From Clostridium_AM tanneri (lineage in GTDB: Bacteria; Bacillota; Clostridia; Clostridiales; Clostridiaceae), in contig NZ_JARUJP010000016.1 of assembly GCF_033659955.1 (NCBI RefSeq), positions 1-64,000 on the forward strand: DNA of 64,000 nt. Reading direction: 5' to 3'. Made by a program: the position numbers and the translations under genes. The notes beneath the pieces are model-generated. The model made no database searches. It saw nothing but the letters and a program-made list of their open reading frames with translations, and had not been told where the DNA came from. Shown piece by piece: positions 1-8,976 of this stretch. Each line of letters opens with the position of its first letter. Position 1 is the first letter of the stretch.

Positions 1-357
1 TAATCACCTCAAAGCTTTTATTTTAGTACATTTAGATTATATAACTTTTGAATAAAATAAGTCAAGGATCATGTCCTTGAACTTTAATTATATTAGCATT
101 GTGCATAACCATAGTTATTTTCGCTATTATCATTATTCTCAACATCAACTAATAAGTCTTGACCAGGTCACTGTTACTATCTTGTTTTGATGTCATATTA
201 TCTACCTCACCGTATCTTCATATATTCATAAGTTTACCGTTTTCTAATAAAGTGAAAAAGTCGCTTTATTTCATTTATTTCTACCCTTAATTTTTTCTTG
301 CTGAAACAATCAACATTATGGGATGGCGAATTTCATCCTCTATCTCTGGAATACCTT
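1..357. other. Gene-poor AT-rich stretch
   Basis: No convincing gene is present. On the minus strand there is a 15-codon open frame from an ATG near 223 with a GAGG ribosome binding site, and in another frame a run reading QDLLVDVENNDNSENNYGYAQC split by stops upstream. Together these look like the frameshifted remnant of a small protein. A short hairpin lies at 62-80. Confidence 0.4.
58..80 (-). terminator. Possible rho-independent terminator
   Basis: The arms TCAAGGA (62-68) and TCCTTGA (74-80) form a 7-bp stem with a 5-nt loop. Read on the minus strand the stem is followed by CTTATTTTATT. It would end transcription of whatever precedes it on the minus strand. The short stem makes this tentative. 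Confidence 0.4.
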
Positions 358-1191
358 TCAAAAGTTATTTATTTCCGATACAATTTGCCTCACTTCATTA
401 TAAAGCTTCTCAGTCATGTGGTAGCATTCAAAAGTGGAAAAACCGAGTACTTCAAAAATATAATTAACCCTTTGTGAATATTTTTCAGGTTTATATTCAA
501 AAGTTTCAAGCAGTTTGATAGCTTTCTTTTCATTGATACAATAAGCATTATTGCATGCAAATAATACTTGGTTTAAACATGAAACTATACGAAAAACATG
601 GCCTGCAATATAATATTTATCGTCTGCTGCCGCATTTGCCTTTACAAACATTAAAGAGAACTCAGCTTCAAACATAAAAAAGTTTATCAAGCTCTTCTTT
701 AAAGCAGTAGGGTAAATCTCTGCTTTTTTCTTCAATTCATTAAACCCGCTATTTTTGTTATAAAGCACTTTGCTGATTGCTAATTCTCCACGATACATGG
801 CGCTAATATATCCATGGGGATGTCCCGTCTGGTAATTGGCAGTAACAATTCCTTGCTCTGTATCTTTTACTATTTGTTCTACCCGTTTTATATCACGTAA
901 AATTAAATCCACATGATGCCCATTTATGACTAACCATCCGCCGCCATTAACCCAATTACCCCATGCTCCGGGAGGTACAACAAGGTTGCTTCTATGCTCG
1001 TCATCCAACTCTGTAGCAAGTTGATTAATAGCATTCAGGTCAAATGATTCTAAATTGTAATAGATTCCAAAATCTATATCTGAATCCTTTGTATGAGTGC
1101 CTCTTGCACGTGAGCCTCCCAATACAATGCCTTCTATATAAGGCAAAGATGATAGCTTCTCTATTACTAATTTAATAATATTATCTACCAT
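358..1191 (-). CDS. Nucleotidyltransferase domain protein
   Basis: This 277-residue protein has the nucleotidyltransferase fold signature near its N-terminus: GGS at residues 25-27 and the metal-binding pair D38/D40 in SDIDF, with a further acidic candidate in HVDLILRD near residue 95. Proteins of this fold transfer a nucleotide to a small molecule or protein; family members include aminoglycoside and lincosamide resistance enzymes. The C-terminal half is mostly helical with several Cys residues and I cannot name its subfamily. The gene lies just downstream of a methyltransferase remnant and a lincosamide-nucleotidyltransferase-like gene on the same strand, so it belongs to a small cluster of resistance-like enzymes. 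Substrate unknown. Confidence 0.8.
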   Translation of the reverse strand: MVDNIIKLVIEKLSSLPYIEGIVLGGSRARGTHTKDSDIDFGIYYNLESFDLNAINQLATELDDEHRSNLVVPPGAWGNWVNGGGWLVINGHHVDLILRDIKRVEQIVKDTEQGIVTANYQTGHPHGYISAMYRGELAISKVLYNKNSGFNELKKKAEIYPTALKKSLINFFMFEAEFSLMFVKANAAADDKYYIAGHVFRIVSCLNQVLFACNNAYCINEKKAIKLLETFEYKPEKYSQRVNYIFEVLGFSTFECYHMTEKLYNEVRQIVSEINNF

Positions 1192-1238
1192 ACAAATACA
1201 CTCCTTTGATGTTTATTATTGAAGGTTACACTAAACTA

Positions 1239-1406
1239 CTATTTTTTCTTTGCGATATAAAATACATAGCTGTAATAATCCTTAAAACGATTATACATGT
1301 CTGCTTCAATGAATTCTTTAACCTCATCAACATAATCATATTTTTTCAAGAATGCTTCCGACCATATTACATCAAAAGAACTTTTATCAAAGGCTAAGTT
1401 ATCCAT
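1239..1406 (-). pseudogene. Internally deleted SAM-dependent methyltransferase remnant
   Basis: A 55-codon frame starts at an ATG with a good ribosome binding site (GAGGAG, 7 nt upstream). Its first part, DNLAFDKSSFDVIWSEA, matches the post-motif region of class I methyltransferases (xNLPFxxxSFDLIWSEG). Its last part, MYNRFKDYYSYVFYIAKK, matches the C-terminal end of the same family. The roughly 100 residues that normally separate these blocks, and the whole SAM-binding N-terminal half, are missing. The two ends are still joined in frame, so a short peptide could be made, but it cannot be a methyltransferase. Family assignment is from recognised motifs only. Confidence 0.6.
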
Positions 1407-1447
1407 TATTATTCTCCTCGCAAGATATTTGTATAATGTATAATATA

Positions 1448-1942
1448 CTATTCTATAATAAGTCTATCAAGATTTTTCATATCGATTTTATCAACTTCTC
1501 TAGGCTCATATCCACTATGAAATAATTTTTGAGCCTCAGCAGAAATACATGGAATAATCCTACCTTCAAACACTGCAGTCGAAAACCATTTTGCTTCAAA
1601 CTCATACCAGCCACCTTGTGGATCAGCCTGTTTGGCACTTCCGTCTTCATTTATTATTAAAGGGTGTATATCAATGTATCCCAATTTCAGATGATATAAC
1701 TCGATACGAGAAGGACTCCAATCAACTACAATCTCATAACCTATTTCTTTCAGTTTATTTAATAAAGTTTCCGTAAACTCTCCGTCAAAATCAACGTCAA
1801 TATCTCGATGTTCTCTGTTTTGTTTTCCAAGTAAAATATCTATACCCCATCCCCCATCTATCCAATATCTCATTTCCATACTATCTAATAAATCCAATAC
1901 TTCTATTAAGTTTTCCTTGGTTACAATTTCTTTTTTATTCAT
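1448..1942 (-). CDS. Lincosamide nucleotidyltransferase-like protein (LnuA/LinA type)
   Basis: The protein has 164 residues, close to the roughly 161 of LinA/Lnu(A). DGGWGID (29-35) and REHRDIDVDFD (43-53) are the nucleotide- and metal-binding motifs of this family, and the C-terminal stretch IPCISAEAQKLFHSGYEP also closely matches it. Lnu enzymes adenylylate lincomycin and clindamycin. The chosen ATG follows AAGGAG by 6 nt; a frame-open extension of 13 codons upstream lacks such a site. It is flanked by other nucleotidyltransferase and methyltransferase sequences, which suits an accessory resistance patch. Whether the enzyme confers resistance is not shown by sequence. Confidence 0.82.
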   Translation of the reverse strand: MNKKEIVTKENLIEVLDLLDSMEMRYWIDGGWGIDILLGKQNREHRDIDVDFDGEFTETLLNKLKEIGYEIVVDWSPSRIELYHLKLGYIDIHPLIINEDGSAKQADPQGGWYEFEAKWFSTAVFEGRIIPCISAEAQKLFHSGYEPREVDKIDMKNLDRLIIE

Positions 1943-2089
1943 AAAACTCTCCTTAAAATAATTATAATCCCTGTGCTTCAACTGAAATTACTTCATGGTT
2001 TTTTCAATTGCCTTTAAATTGCCATTCATTTTGTTCACCCAGTTAAGAAATAAGGTTCCCAGCAATAGCCTATCATTGCACTAAAGCTA

Positions 2090-2614
2090 TTAGAATCTCA
2101 TTCTCATCATGAATAAATAATATAATATAAGAGGTAATCCGATAGCAGATACTATTGTGATTGCAGTATGTACTTTTTTCTCATCTCGTAATATACACAA
2201 TAAAAACTTGTACCCTAAAATACCAATCAATCCACCTAAACAATTTAGGATTATATCATCAATGTCTGATGATCCAATACCTAAAAGCCCTTGAATGATT
2301 TCAACAAACAAACTCACTATAAATATAAACAACGAATTAGTTATTACTCTTTTATCATTTTTGAATAATAACAAATATGCACCAAGAGGACTAAAGATAA
2401 CTATATTGCCAATCACATTACCAAAGGCGAATCTTTTTATAGTAGCAGAGTTACTATATATATATTCCTTTATACTATAAAAAGGAATGAGATTGATTGA
2501 CCTAGGCCCCGAATACGAAATTCTTGATACCAACAATATTTTAATTAGCAAAAGTATGTAACAAATGAAAACACCATATAAAAAAACTATTTCAATTCTC
2601 TCCCGTTTATTCAT
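2090..2614 (-). CDS. VanZ family membrane protein
   Basis: This 174-residue integral membrane protein has about five hydrophobic segments and the VanZ signature: an N-terminal segment, then NLIPFYSI, then GNVIGNIVIFSPLGAYL, and an acidic ESxxE/DIDDIILNCLGG segment near the end. VanZ family members are linked to teicoplanin tolerance and other cell-surface functions, but most have no known activity. The ATG at 2614 follows a GGGGG ribosome binding site; the frame extends 13 codons further upstream with no better site. It stands alone between the Lnu-like gene and a membrane protein gene of the same orientation. Confidence 0.82.
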   Translation of the reverse strand: MNKRERIEIVFLYGVFICYILLLIKILLVSRISYSGPRSINLIPFYSIKEYIYSNSATIKRFAFGNVIGNIVIFSPLGAYLLLFKNDKRVITNSLFIFIVSLFVEIIQGLLGIGSSDIDDIILNCLGGLIGILGYKFLLCILRDEKKVHTAITIVSAIGLPLILYYLFMMRMRF

Positions 2615-2693
2615 AATACCCCCATTTTTCATTTCATTCTTGCTTGTTCTCACTCATTATTATAGTACTGCAAAGTAAAAATTTATATCATAG

Positions 2694-2819
2694 TAATTTT
2701 ATTAATAAAACCTTAAGGTTTTATTAATATAGCTTTAGATTTCCTCCTTGACTCTCAATCCATATATCTAAAAGTTCTTTTAAATCATCAACCTTTTCTT
2801 TATCTGTGGAACCTTCCTT
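2694..2819 (-). other. Possible 3' gene remnant
   Basis: Directly after the stop of the next gene upstream, and in the same frame, the minus strand reads KEGSTDKEKVDDLKELLDI then WIESQGGNLKLY before a TAA near 2728. There is no start codon, so this is either a lost C-terminal tail of that gene or a fragment of another one. It is an observation of coding-like composition only. Confidence 0.25.
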
Positions 2820-3680
2820 TTAAATGCTCCTTCCACTACTCCCCCTAGACAACCTCTTACTTATAGCTCCAGACATTGTTAAAACAATCACATGGTAAAA
2901 TATATAATACCACGGGTCCCACCATACATAGCTTTTCAGTATTCCAATCTTCGTAAGAATTAGCGTAGTGACAAAAGTAATACTTGCCATAACCAGATAT
3001 TTTAATCCTCTGTGTCTCCAGTTGATCTTTATCAATATAGTAAAAATTATTGCTACCACTACATGATAAAGTGAGGCAAAGGCAGTTGTGTCATGGGCAT
3101 AATCTTTAAACCACCCGAGAAAATAAGCCCTATTAGAAAGCCACATAATAGGAATAATATGCATACAGCCTAAAATCGGTGCAGTGCATAAAAATAAAAA
3201 TATAGAGTGCTTAATTCCCTTTAATGGCTTTGATATTTGTCTATAAATTACCTTTCCTAAAGGAAAAAATACAAAAAGAAGGCCAAAGGTTGTATACCCT
3301 GTTTTCCACCAATTATGTTCATATATATTAAGCCTTAAAAACAGCCACTCAGTGAAAGTTAGAAATGCTGTAAAAAAGCTAATCCAAAGCCAATTCAATT
3401 TAAAGACACCTATTAAGGTAGCCAAGGCAGGTACTATTAGTAAGTTTGAAACAAGAGCACCTACATTACTATCATAATAGGAATTATATTTAATTATCTT
3501 AGGAAAGTATTGATAGCTGCCCCCAAAAATATAGATTACAGTTTCAATAAGAAAAGCAAATTCAACCATTACCAAGAATAACAATAAAAAACTAGATTTT
3601 CTTTTTTTAGAATATATAAAAATTAAAATGCCAAGGCTTATAATTGCCAATCCCATATACCACCAGGAATTAAAATTCAT
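2820..3680 (-). CDS. Polytopic membrane protein of unknown function
   Basis: The protein has 286 residues and about eight hydrophobic segments with short loops rich in Trp and Tyr, and no enzyme motif that I recognise. Features such as EWLFLRLNIYEHNWWKTGY and a Trp-rich WWDPWYYIFYHV segment recall the E-W-G-W pattern of the shorter CBO0543-type proteins at 9051, 17152 and 50568, so it may be a larger relative. It begins with ATG after an AGGAG site and has no operon partner with a known role. Confidence 0.7.
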   Translation of the reverse strand: MNFNSWWYMGLAIISLGILIFIYSKKRKSSFLLLFLVMVEFAFLIETVIYIFGGSYQYFPKIIKYNSYYDSNVGALVSNLLIVPALATLIGVFKLNWLWISFFTAFLTFTEWLFLRLNIYEHNWWKTGYTTFGLLFVFFPLGKVIYRQISKPLKGIKHSIFLFLCTAPILGCMHIIPIMWLSNRAYFLGWFKDYAHDTTAFASLYHVVVAIIFTILIKINWRHRGLKYLVMASITFVTTLILTKIGILKSYVWWDPWYYIFYHVIVLTMSGAISKRLSRGSSGRSI

Positions 3681-3805
3681 AATAACAACTCCTTTTACTA
3701 TGGCCTTCTATATAGTATTATTATTTAGAGTTGTTTTATACTTGAGATTGACATAATTTTACCAAGGTCTTTCACCTTAACTAACCTTTAGTGCTGAAAA
3801 CTCTC

Positions 3806-4537
3806 TTACCAAACACGTAAAAACTCGTCTGGGAGATAAAAGCTCTTATCGTCAATGAATATTTCCTGTAATTCATATTCAGGATTATCAGCTTCCTTAA
3901 AACTGTTAACTGCTTTATTTATGTTCTCCATCTTCTTGTCTAACTGAGCCACTGAAATAGCAGCCTCTCTAAGTTCATCCGTTAGATGCTTAGGTACTTC
4001 TTTATTGTATTTATAATAGATTTTATGTTCTAAACTTGCCCAAAAATCCATGCCAATAGTTCGAATTTGTACTTCCACACAGATATCTTCAACTCTGTCA
4101 GACATAAAAACAGGAACTTGCAGGATTAGGTGCAGGCTTTGGTATCCATTAGGTTTTGGGTTCTTTATGTAATCCTTACACTTAATAGTTTTTATATCCT
4201 TTTGATTTTGAAGCATTTCACTTAACTTGTAAATATCAGATACAAATGAACAAACTATACGAATTCCAGCAATATCCTGAATATTTTCTTTTATAGAAGG
4301 CAGTGAAAGTTCATATCCTTTTCTATAAATTTTCTTTAAAATACTTTCCGGTGTCTTTATTCTCGATTTAACATGTTCAATAGGATTATAGTCATGAACA
4401 TACTGAAATTCCTGCTTTAAAATATCAATTTTTGTATTCAATTCGTCTAAACCAAACTTGTAAGTCATTAGAAATCTAGTCAATTCTGTCTTTAATATTC
4501 TCATATGTTTTAAACTTAGTTCCCTTTTTTCTTCCAT
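3806..4537 (-). CDS. Small alarmone synthetase (RelA/SpoT domain only)
   Basis: The protein has 243 residues with a single RelA/SpoT synthetase domain at about 50-180 and no HD hydrolase, TGS or ACT domain, so it belongs to the RelQ/RelP (YjbM/YwaC) group that makes (p)ppGpp from ATP and GTP or GDP. Seen motifs are RIKTPESILKKIYRKG, QDIAGIRIVCSF, PNGYQSLHL, EVQIRT and FWASLEHKIYYKY, covering the substrate-binding and catalytic positions. The C-terminal helix (residues 190-220) fits the oligomerisation helices of small synthetases. It is monocistronic, with an approximately 400-bp AT-rich gap upstream. RelQ versus RelP cannot be decided here. Confidence 0.88.
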   Translation of the reverse strand: MEEKRELSLKHMRILKTELTRFLMTYKFGLDELNTKIDILKQEFQYVHDYNPIEHVKSRIKTPESILKKIYRKGYELSLPSIKENIQDIAGIRIVCSFVSDIYKLSEMLQNQKDIKTIKCKDYIKNPKPNGYQSLHLILQVPVFMSDRVEDICVEVQIRTIGMDFWASLEHKIYYKYNKEVPKHLTDELREAAISVAQLDKKMENINKAVNSFKEADNPEYELQEIFIDDKSFYLPDEFLRVW

Positions 4538-4948
4538 CTTCTTACTACATTCCTTTCTTCATCTACCTGTAAATAGCACTAAATTCTAAGCCTTCTATTT
4601 CTAAACTATACCATAAGTATACAAAGTAATTGTTAAGTATTCCTAAACTTACACTAAATTATCTATTAAATCTACTTAAGTCTACATTATAAAGCTGTAA
4701 TTATATAAATAGTGTAAACTAATATATTAATTAGCCGAATTTAGTAATTCTCTGTCTCTATTATACCATAGAAGTTGTTGTCCTCTATTCATCATTCTAA
4801 GCTTTTATTCTTACACTTGATTAAGAAGTGTCTTACTTTGTTACACAAATATAGCCTTCTCTATTGCTAGAAAAGGCATTGTTACATATTATTATATATA
4901 TTATTTTTTATCTACTTTCACAAATCCTGAACATACTTTTACATTACA
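4538..4948. other. Intergenic gap without gene
   Basis: About 410 bp of AT-rich sequence separate the alarmone synthetase and dioxygenase genes. No open frame with a ribosome binding site was found on either strand. A TATAGT-type -10 element near 4600 on the minus strand could serve the alarmone synthetase gene, but its -35 is weak. Confidence 0.4.
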
Positions 4949-5713
4949 TTAAAACTCAAAGCATATATAACTTAAGGTTCCATATACATAACTTTGATGT
5001 AAAAGCTTTGGGTTATGATTATTTCCACTTCCCATGGCTATAAACATAGGAACTATATGCTCTTCACGAGGTACAGCAAGTTTTGCATAGGGTGCTAACT
5101 GTCTATAATTAAACAAAACTTCCCTGTCATTATTTTCTACCTTTTCTATAAGCCAGTTGTCGAATTCCACTGCCCATTCTTCAGCTTTTTCTGAATTCCA
5201 GTCCACTGTAGAAAGATTATGAACAGTTGAGCCGCTTCCTATCACTAAGATATCTTCTTTCCCCAGTTCCCTAATTGCTTCTCCTATTTCATATTGTTTT
5301 TCCATTGATAACTCAGGGTTTACAGATACTTGAATAACAGGTATGTCTGCTTTTGGAAACATTAAATAAAGCACATCCCAGGCACCATGATCTAATCCCC
5401 TATTTTCATCAAGCTTACTCTCAATGCCATGGTCCCTTAACATGGATTGCAACTTTGAAGCTACATCTACAGAACCTTGAGCAGGATATTTTATAGAGTA
5501 TAATTCTTTTGGGAATCCATAAAAATCATATATCATATCATAAGTACTGTCTAAAGAGGAAATTGTGGTGATTTCGCTTTCCCAGTGTGCTGTAAATATG
5601 ACTATAGCTTTAGGATTTAGTTTTTTCCCTAAGTCTTTAAGAAAATTAGTGTATTCATTTTTTTCCACCACAAGTGTTGGTCCTCCGTGGCATAAAAATA
5701 GCGAAGAAATCAT
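4949..5713 (-). CDS. Class III extradiol ring-cleavage dioxygenase family (LigB/YgiD-like)
   Basis: The 254-residue protein is the usual length of the YgiD/4,5-DOPA dioxygenase family. It has the expected metal-ligand histidines: H9 in FLCHGGP, H42 in FTAHWES, the HGAWDVL segment near residue 108, and EEHIVPMF near residue 218. Family members open aromatic diol rings using non-haem iron or zinc. In an anaerobe the oxygen-dependent reaction is unlikely to be the main role, so the true substrate is open. It sits upstream of a short cupin gene in the opposite reading order, with a terminator between them, so the two are not clearly one operon. Confidence 0.85.
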   Translation of the reverse strand: MISSLFLCHGGPTLVVEKNEYTNFLKDLGKKLNPKAIVIFTAHWESEITTISSLDSTYDMIYDFYGFPKELYSIKYPAQGSVDVASKLQSMLRDHGIESKLDENRGLDHGAWDVLYLMFPKADIPVIQVSVNPELSMEKQYEIGEAIRELGKEDILVIGSGSTVHNLSTVDWNSEKAEEWAVEFDNWLIEKVENNDREVLFNYRQLAPYAKLAVPREEHIVPMFIAMGSGNNHNPKLLHQSYVYGTLSYICFEF

Positions 5714-5845
5714 TTTTTCACTTCCCTTTGTCTCTCATCATTTAATCATATCATTCTTATTTTATTCTGTGCTCAGGCCTATTTATTATTCATTTAATTG
5801 GAAGTACAATTACTCCACAAGATATTATTAATCCTTTTATCTAAT

Positions 5846-5884
5846 AATAAAAAAACCTATTTCTTAACAGCGCTAAGAAATAGG
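5846..5884 (-). terminator. Rho-independent terminator after the cupin gene
   Basis: Arms CCTATTTCTTA (5856-5866) and TAAGAAATAGG (5874-5884) give an 11-bp perfect stem. On the minus strand it is followed by a run of seven T residues. It begins 8 nt after the cupin stop codon. Confidence 0.85.
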
Positions 5885-5891
5885 GTGTTTA

Positions 5892-6152
5892 TTATTCCAC
5901 AACTGGAACTAAAAAAGAAGTTACATAGAGATTACTGTCTGTTCTAAGTGCATGCATTTCTCCCGCTGGAACAATAAATTCTCTTCCAACTGTAAGTTTT
6001 ATCTCCCTATCTTCTAATACTCCAAAGCCCTCTCCTTTTATGCAGTAAAAAATTTCATCATGCTTCGGGTGGTTATGTAATGCTACTTTTTTCTGAGCAT
6101 CTATATAATATACATTTGTCACTATACTTTCTTTGATATCTTGTAAATTCAT
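5892..6152 (-). CDS. Small cupin domain protein
   Basis: The 86-residue protein is a single cupin barrel. The first cupin motif is seen as HNHPKHDEIFYCIKGEGFGV (metal ligands H, H, E) and the second as PAGEMHAL with the last His ligand. Such one-domain cupins bind a metal and may act as small oxygenases, isomerases or sensors; the substrate cannot be read from sequence. It starts with ATG after an AGGAGG-like site and is followed by its own strong terminator, so it is monocistronic. Confidence 0.82.
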   Translation of the reverse strand: MNLQDIKESIVTNVYYIDAQKKVALHNHPKHDEIFYCIKGEGFGVLEDREIKLTVGREFIVPAGEMHALRTDSNLYVTSFLVPVVE

Positions 6153-6241
6153 AATTAATTCCTCCTCAGAATATATTGCTTAAGCTAATGTAGTTTTCAA
6201 TAATATCTTATCATATATTTTTACTGTCATCTACTTAATAA

Positions 6242-6291
6242 GAGGGAGCAAATGGAGCCTTCACCATTAGCTCCCTCCTTAGTTATCCTTT
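6242..6291. other. Orphan hairpin in divergent intergenic region
   Basis: GAGGGAGC (6242-6249) pairs with GCTCCCTC (6270-6277) and an inner ATGG/CCAT adds four pairs. It lies between the divergent cupin and YmaF genes, upstream of both. A T-rich tract follows on the plus strand. It may be a terminator, or part of a leader. No gene ends next to it. Confidence 0.45.
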
Positions 6292-6384
6292 TTTATTGCA
6301 CTGTATTTATGAGAATATTAAAGCACAAAACACAACATATGTCACATATTATATAAGTGTGAGCAATATTAATGGAGTGTAAAA

Positions 6385-6660
6385 ATGTACCATACTCATT
6401 ATTATTCAGGCTATACTTCAGTTAACGACAGGCACAGTCATGGATATTCTGGAGAAACTTCTCCAGCACCTACAGGAGTGCGTCATACTCATTATATAAC
6501 AGGATATACGGACTTTGCTGATGGACACAGACACTATTATACAATGCAAACAAGTCCTGATTATCCAGTGCCTGGCGGACATATTCATTTTATTTCAGGT
6601 CCGACCTATATAACCGAGCAGCACTATCACTTTATTAAAGACAGAACAAGCGAAAACTAG
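6385..6660 (+). CDS. YmaF family His-rich protein
   Basis: The 91-residue protein is built of repeated H-x-H and Tyr/Gly-rich units (THYYSGYTS, RHTHYITGYTD, GHIHFISGPTY, EQHYHF), the hallmark of YmaF-like proteins in Bacillus and clostridia. About one residue in seven is His, which suggests metal binding, but the role is unknown. There is no signal peptide. The ATG follows GGAGTG by 5 nt. It stands alone on the plus strand. Confidence 0.85.
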   Translation: MYHTHYYSGYTSVNDRHSHGYSGETSPAPTGVRHTHYITGYTDFADGHRHYYTMQTSPDYPVPGGHIHFISGPTYITEQHYHFIKDRTSEN

Positions 6661-6737
6661 ATCCCTCGAAGATGGGAAAAAGTAGTGGGCCTTACAGCCA
6701 CCTATGAGGCTCACTATCTTAATATTCAACCTCAAGC

Positions 6738-8282
6738 CTACATTAAGGGAGCAAAAATACGTAATACTGACCTTGCTAGTGCCTTATACCATTTAACATC
6801 TTTGAAGTCCTCTACTGTAATTTGTCTGCACATTTTTAAAGTACTAAGAAAGTCTTCCTTAATATCTACAATACTCTCAGAATTATACAGCCAAACACCA
6901 CATTCAAAATGTAAATATAAGCTTCTAAAATCCATGTTTATGGTACCAACAACAGCATATTCATCATCTGCTACATAGGTTTTTGAATGAATAAACCCTG
7001 GAGTGTATTCATAGATTTTAACTCCACTATCTACAAGAACTTTATAATAGGATTTGCTTACCTCATGAACATACCATTTGTCTGCATAATGAGGAGTAAT
7101 TATACGAATATCCACTCCCCCTTTAGCTGCGGATGATAGTGCAGTTATCATTTCATTATCTATAATTAAATAAGGTGTAGTTATATAAAGGTATCTCTTT
7201 GCTTTGTTTATTAAGTTTAGATACACTATTTGACCAACAGTTTCATCGTCTAATGGGTTATCTGTAAAAGGTTGGATATATCCATCTTTCTCCTGGGCCT
7301 TATGTGGTAAAGTGTCATTCTTAAATTGGTTAAAATCCTCATAGGTTCCTCTAAGATACCCCCACATTGTTAAAAACATTACAGTGAGACTCCATACAGC
7401 CTCCCCCTTAAGCATTATAGCTGCATCCTTCCAATGACCGTGTTTTCTAAATTCATTTATGTACTCATCAGCCAGGTTAACGCCTCCTGTAAAGCCTGTG
7501 TGTCCATCAATTATTGCGATTTTACGGTGATCCCTGTTATTCAATCTTGAAGACAATACAGGAATTAAAGAATTAAAAATACAGCACTTAATACCCATTT
7601 CTTCAAGCTTTTTGTCATACCTATGGGGCAAAGTAAATATACAGCCTGCATCATCATAGACAACGCGAACATCTACACCGGCAGCTGCTTTTTCTACTAG
7701 TATATCCAGTATGCTGTTCCACATAACACCTTCTTCAATAATAAAGTATTCCAGAAATATATAATGTTCTGCTTTTTTTAGTTCTTCCTTCAGCCTTTCA
7801 AATTTTAATTCCCCAATTGCAAAATATTCCGTTATTGTATTCTTAAAAGGAGGGGAATAGGCATAATTTTGAATGTATCTAGACTGATTAGCAGCAGTTT
7901 CACTTTTTAATTTCATCTCTTCTAAAATAGACTGCTGCGGCTTAAGGGAGTCCTTAGTTTTATCTACTATAGATTTCATTTTCTTCCTTTGTCTTTCGCT
8001 TAGTTTGTTGCCACGGTAAAAAATATAAAATAGCCCTCCAAAGATAGGAAAGAGCAGTATAGGTATTATCCAAGCAATCTTATATGCCGGATTCATATTT
8101 TTATTAATAATCCATAATAGAGCAGCTACACTTATAAATATACTTGCTCCATAGAAGATTGCAAAATAGTTATAAAACTTTAAAATTGCAGCTATTATAA
8201 CTAAAAGTTGTATTAATATTGCTAAAAACACGAAAGCAACTCTGTGAAATAAAAACTTTTTAACAAATCTCATTTTTCTCAT
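6738..8282 (-). CDS. cls: Cardiolipin synthase (phospholipase D type)
   Basis: The 514-residue protein has two or three N-terminal membrane segments (about residues 10-70) followed by two phospholipase D domains. HRKIAIIDGHTGFTGG and HSKTYVADDEYAVVGTIN are the two HKD active-site motifs. Cardiolipin synthase joins two phosphatidylglycerols into cardiolipin plus glycerol at the membrane. Length and layout match the bacterial Cls family. It is monocistronic, with a short AT-rich leader. Clostridia often carry several Cls paralogues, so this need not be the main one. Confidence 0.92.
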   Translation of the reverse strand: MRKMRFVKKFLFHRVAFVFLAILIQLLVIIAAILKFYNYFAIFYGASIFISVAALLWIINKNMNPAYKIAWIIPILLFPIFGGLFYIFYRGNKLSERQRKKMKSIVDKTKDSLKPQQSILEEMKLKSETAANQSRYIQNYAYSPPFKNTITEYFAIGELKFERLKEELKKAEHYIFLEYFIIEEGVMWNSILDILVEKAAAGVDVRVVYDDAGCIFTLPHRYDKKLEEMGIKCCIFNSLIPVLSSRLNNRDHRKIAIIDGHTGFTGGVNLADEYINEFRKHGHWKDAAIMLKGEAVWSLTVMFLTMWGYLRGTYEDFNQFKNDTLPHKAQEKDGYIQPFTDNPLDDETVGQIVYLNLINKAKRYLYITTPYLIIDNEMITALSSAAKGGVDIRIITPHYADKWYVHEVSKSYYKVLVDSGVKIYEYTPGFIHSKTYVADDEYAVVGTINMDFRSLYLHFECGVWLYNSESIVDIKEDFLSTLKMCRQITVEDFKDVKWYKALARSVLRIFAPLM

Positions 8283-8334
8283 CTCTCTAAAATTACTATT
8301 TTGATATAGCTTTAACTATAAATATGGATAAAAT

Positions 8335-8370
8335 TAAAGAAGCAGTTACCCTATTAGGAATACTGCTCTT
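8335..8370 (-). terminator. Probable terminator after the PPC-domain gene
   Basis: AGCAGT (8341-8346) pairs with ACTGCT (8362-8367), with partial extra pairing inside. On the minus strand the stem is followed by TCTTTAATTTT. It lies about 60 nt after the stop of the gene at 8428. Confidence 0.5.
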
Positions 8371-8427
8371 TTATAGTATAACTATTCTATAATCTATTGT
8401 ATATATCTTAACATATTAGTGTATAAT

Positions 8428-8850
8428 TTATTTTAATTCAAAAATATTTAATCCTGAGTTGTCGTCAAACTGTCTTCCTATTTCTCCATCCACTTCTGTT
8501 AAAAGCATTTCACAAGTTCCACTTATCCAAGCTTCATTTAAATGACCGCCATAAGCTTTATACTCTTCGTCACTGACAGTTATATGTAAGTGAATGTATA
8601 CTTCGCCATCTTTTCTTGATACATTTCCAGTAAGATTTGTAATTTCAAAATCTCCACTTAAAGTTTCTGAATGATAAACCTTTGTATTTGTATTAAAAAG
8701 TCCAATCTTAACCTTATCTGCAGCACCAATTGCACTTATAAAGCCAGCCTTTATATTGTTTTTTTCACATATTTCTTTAATATTGCTTACGATTTCTTCA
8801 CCTTTATCTATTCTTATAACCCAATTTGAACCTAATTTTTTACAAATCAT
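8428..8850 (-). CDS. PPC (DUF296) domain protein
   Basis: The 140-residue protein is a single PPC/DUF296 domain. Seen signatures are FISAIGAADKVKIGLF, the mid-domain NLTGNVSRKDGEVYIHLHITVSD with its paired histidines, and GGHLNEAWISGTCEMLL. Bacterial stand-alone PPC proteins are often annotated as DNA-binding by analogy with plant AT-hook proteins, but there is no AT-hook here; the histidines suggest metal binding. The chosen ATG follows GAGGGG by 6 nt; the frame is open 10 codons further upstream without a site. A good sigma-A promoter lies about 127 nt upstream. Confidence 0.82.
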   Translation of the reverse strand: MICKKLGSNWVIRIDKGEEIVSNIKEICEKNNIKAGFISAIGAADKVKIGLFNTNTKVYHSETLSGDFEITNLTGNVSRKDGEVYIHLHITVSDEEYKAYGGHLNEAWISGTCEMLLTEVDGEIGRQFDDNSGLNIFELK

Positions 8851-8976
8851 TTTTATCCCCTCACTTTTCAGTTTTAACATAATTAATTGAAGCTATGTAT
8901 GCAACTTCTTGTAAGCTTTGTTGAATCTTTCATTCAGCTTAAAGGACAAATTGCCATCTTTTACCTCATTACTTTT

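Noticed and set aside
1206..1397. 63-codon plus-strand frame
   Set aside because: It is antisense to the methyltransferase remnant, has no ribosome binding site and is rich in Ile/Phe/Cys from AT-rich DNA.
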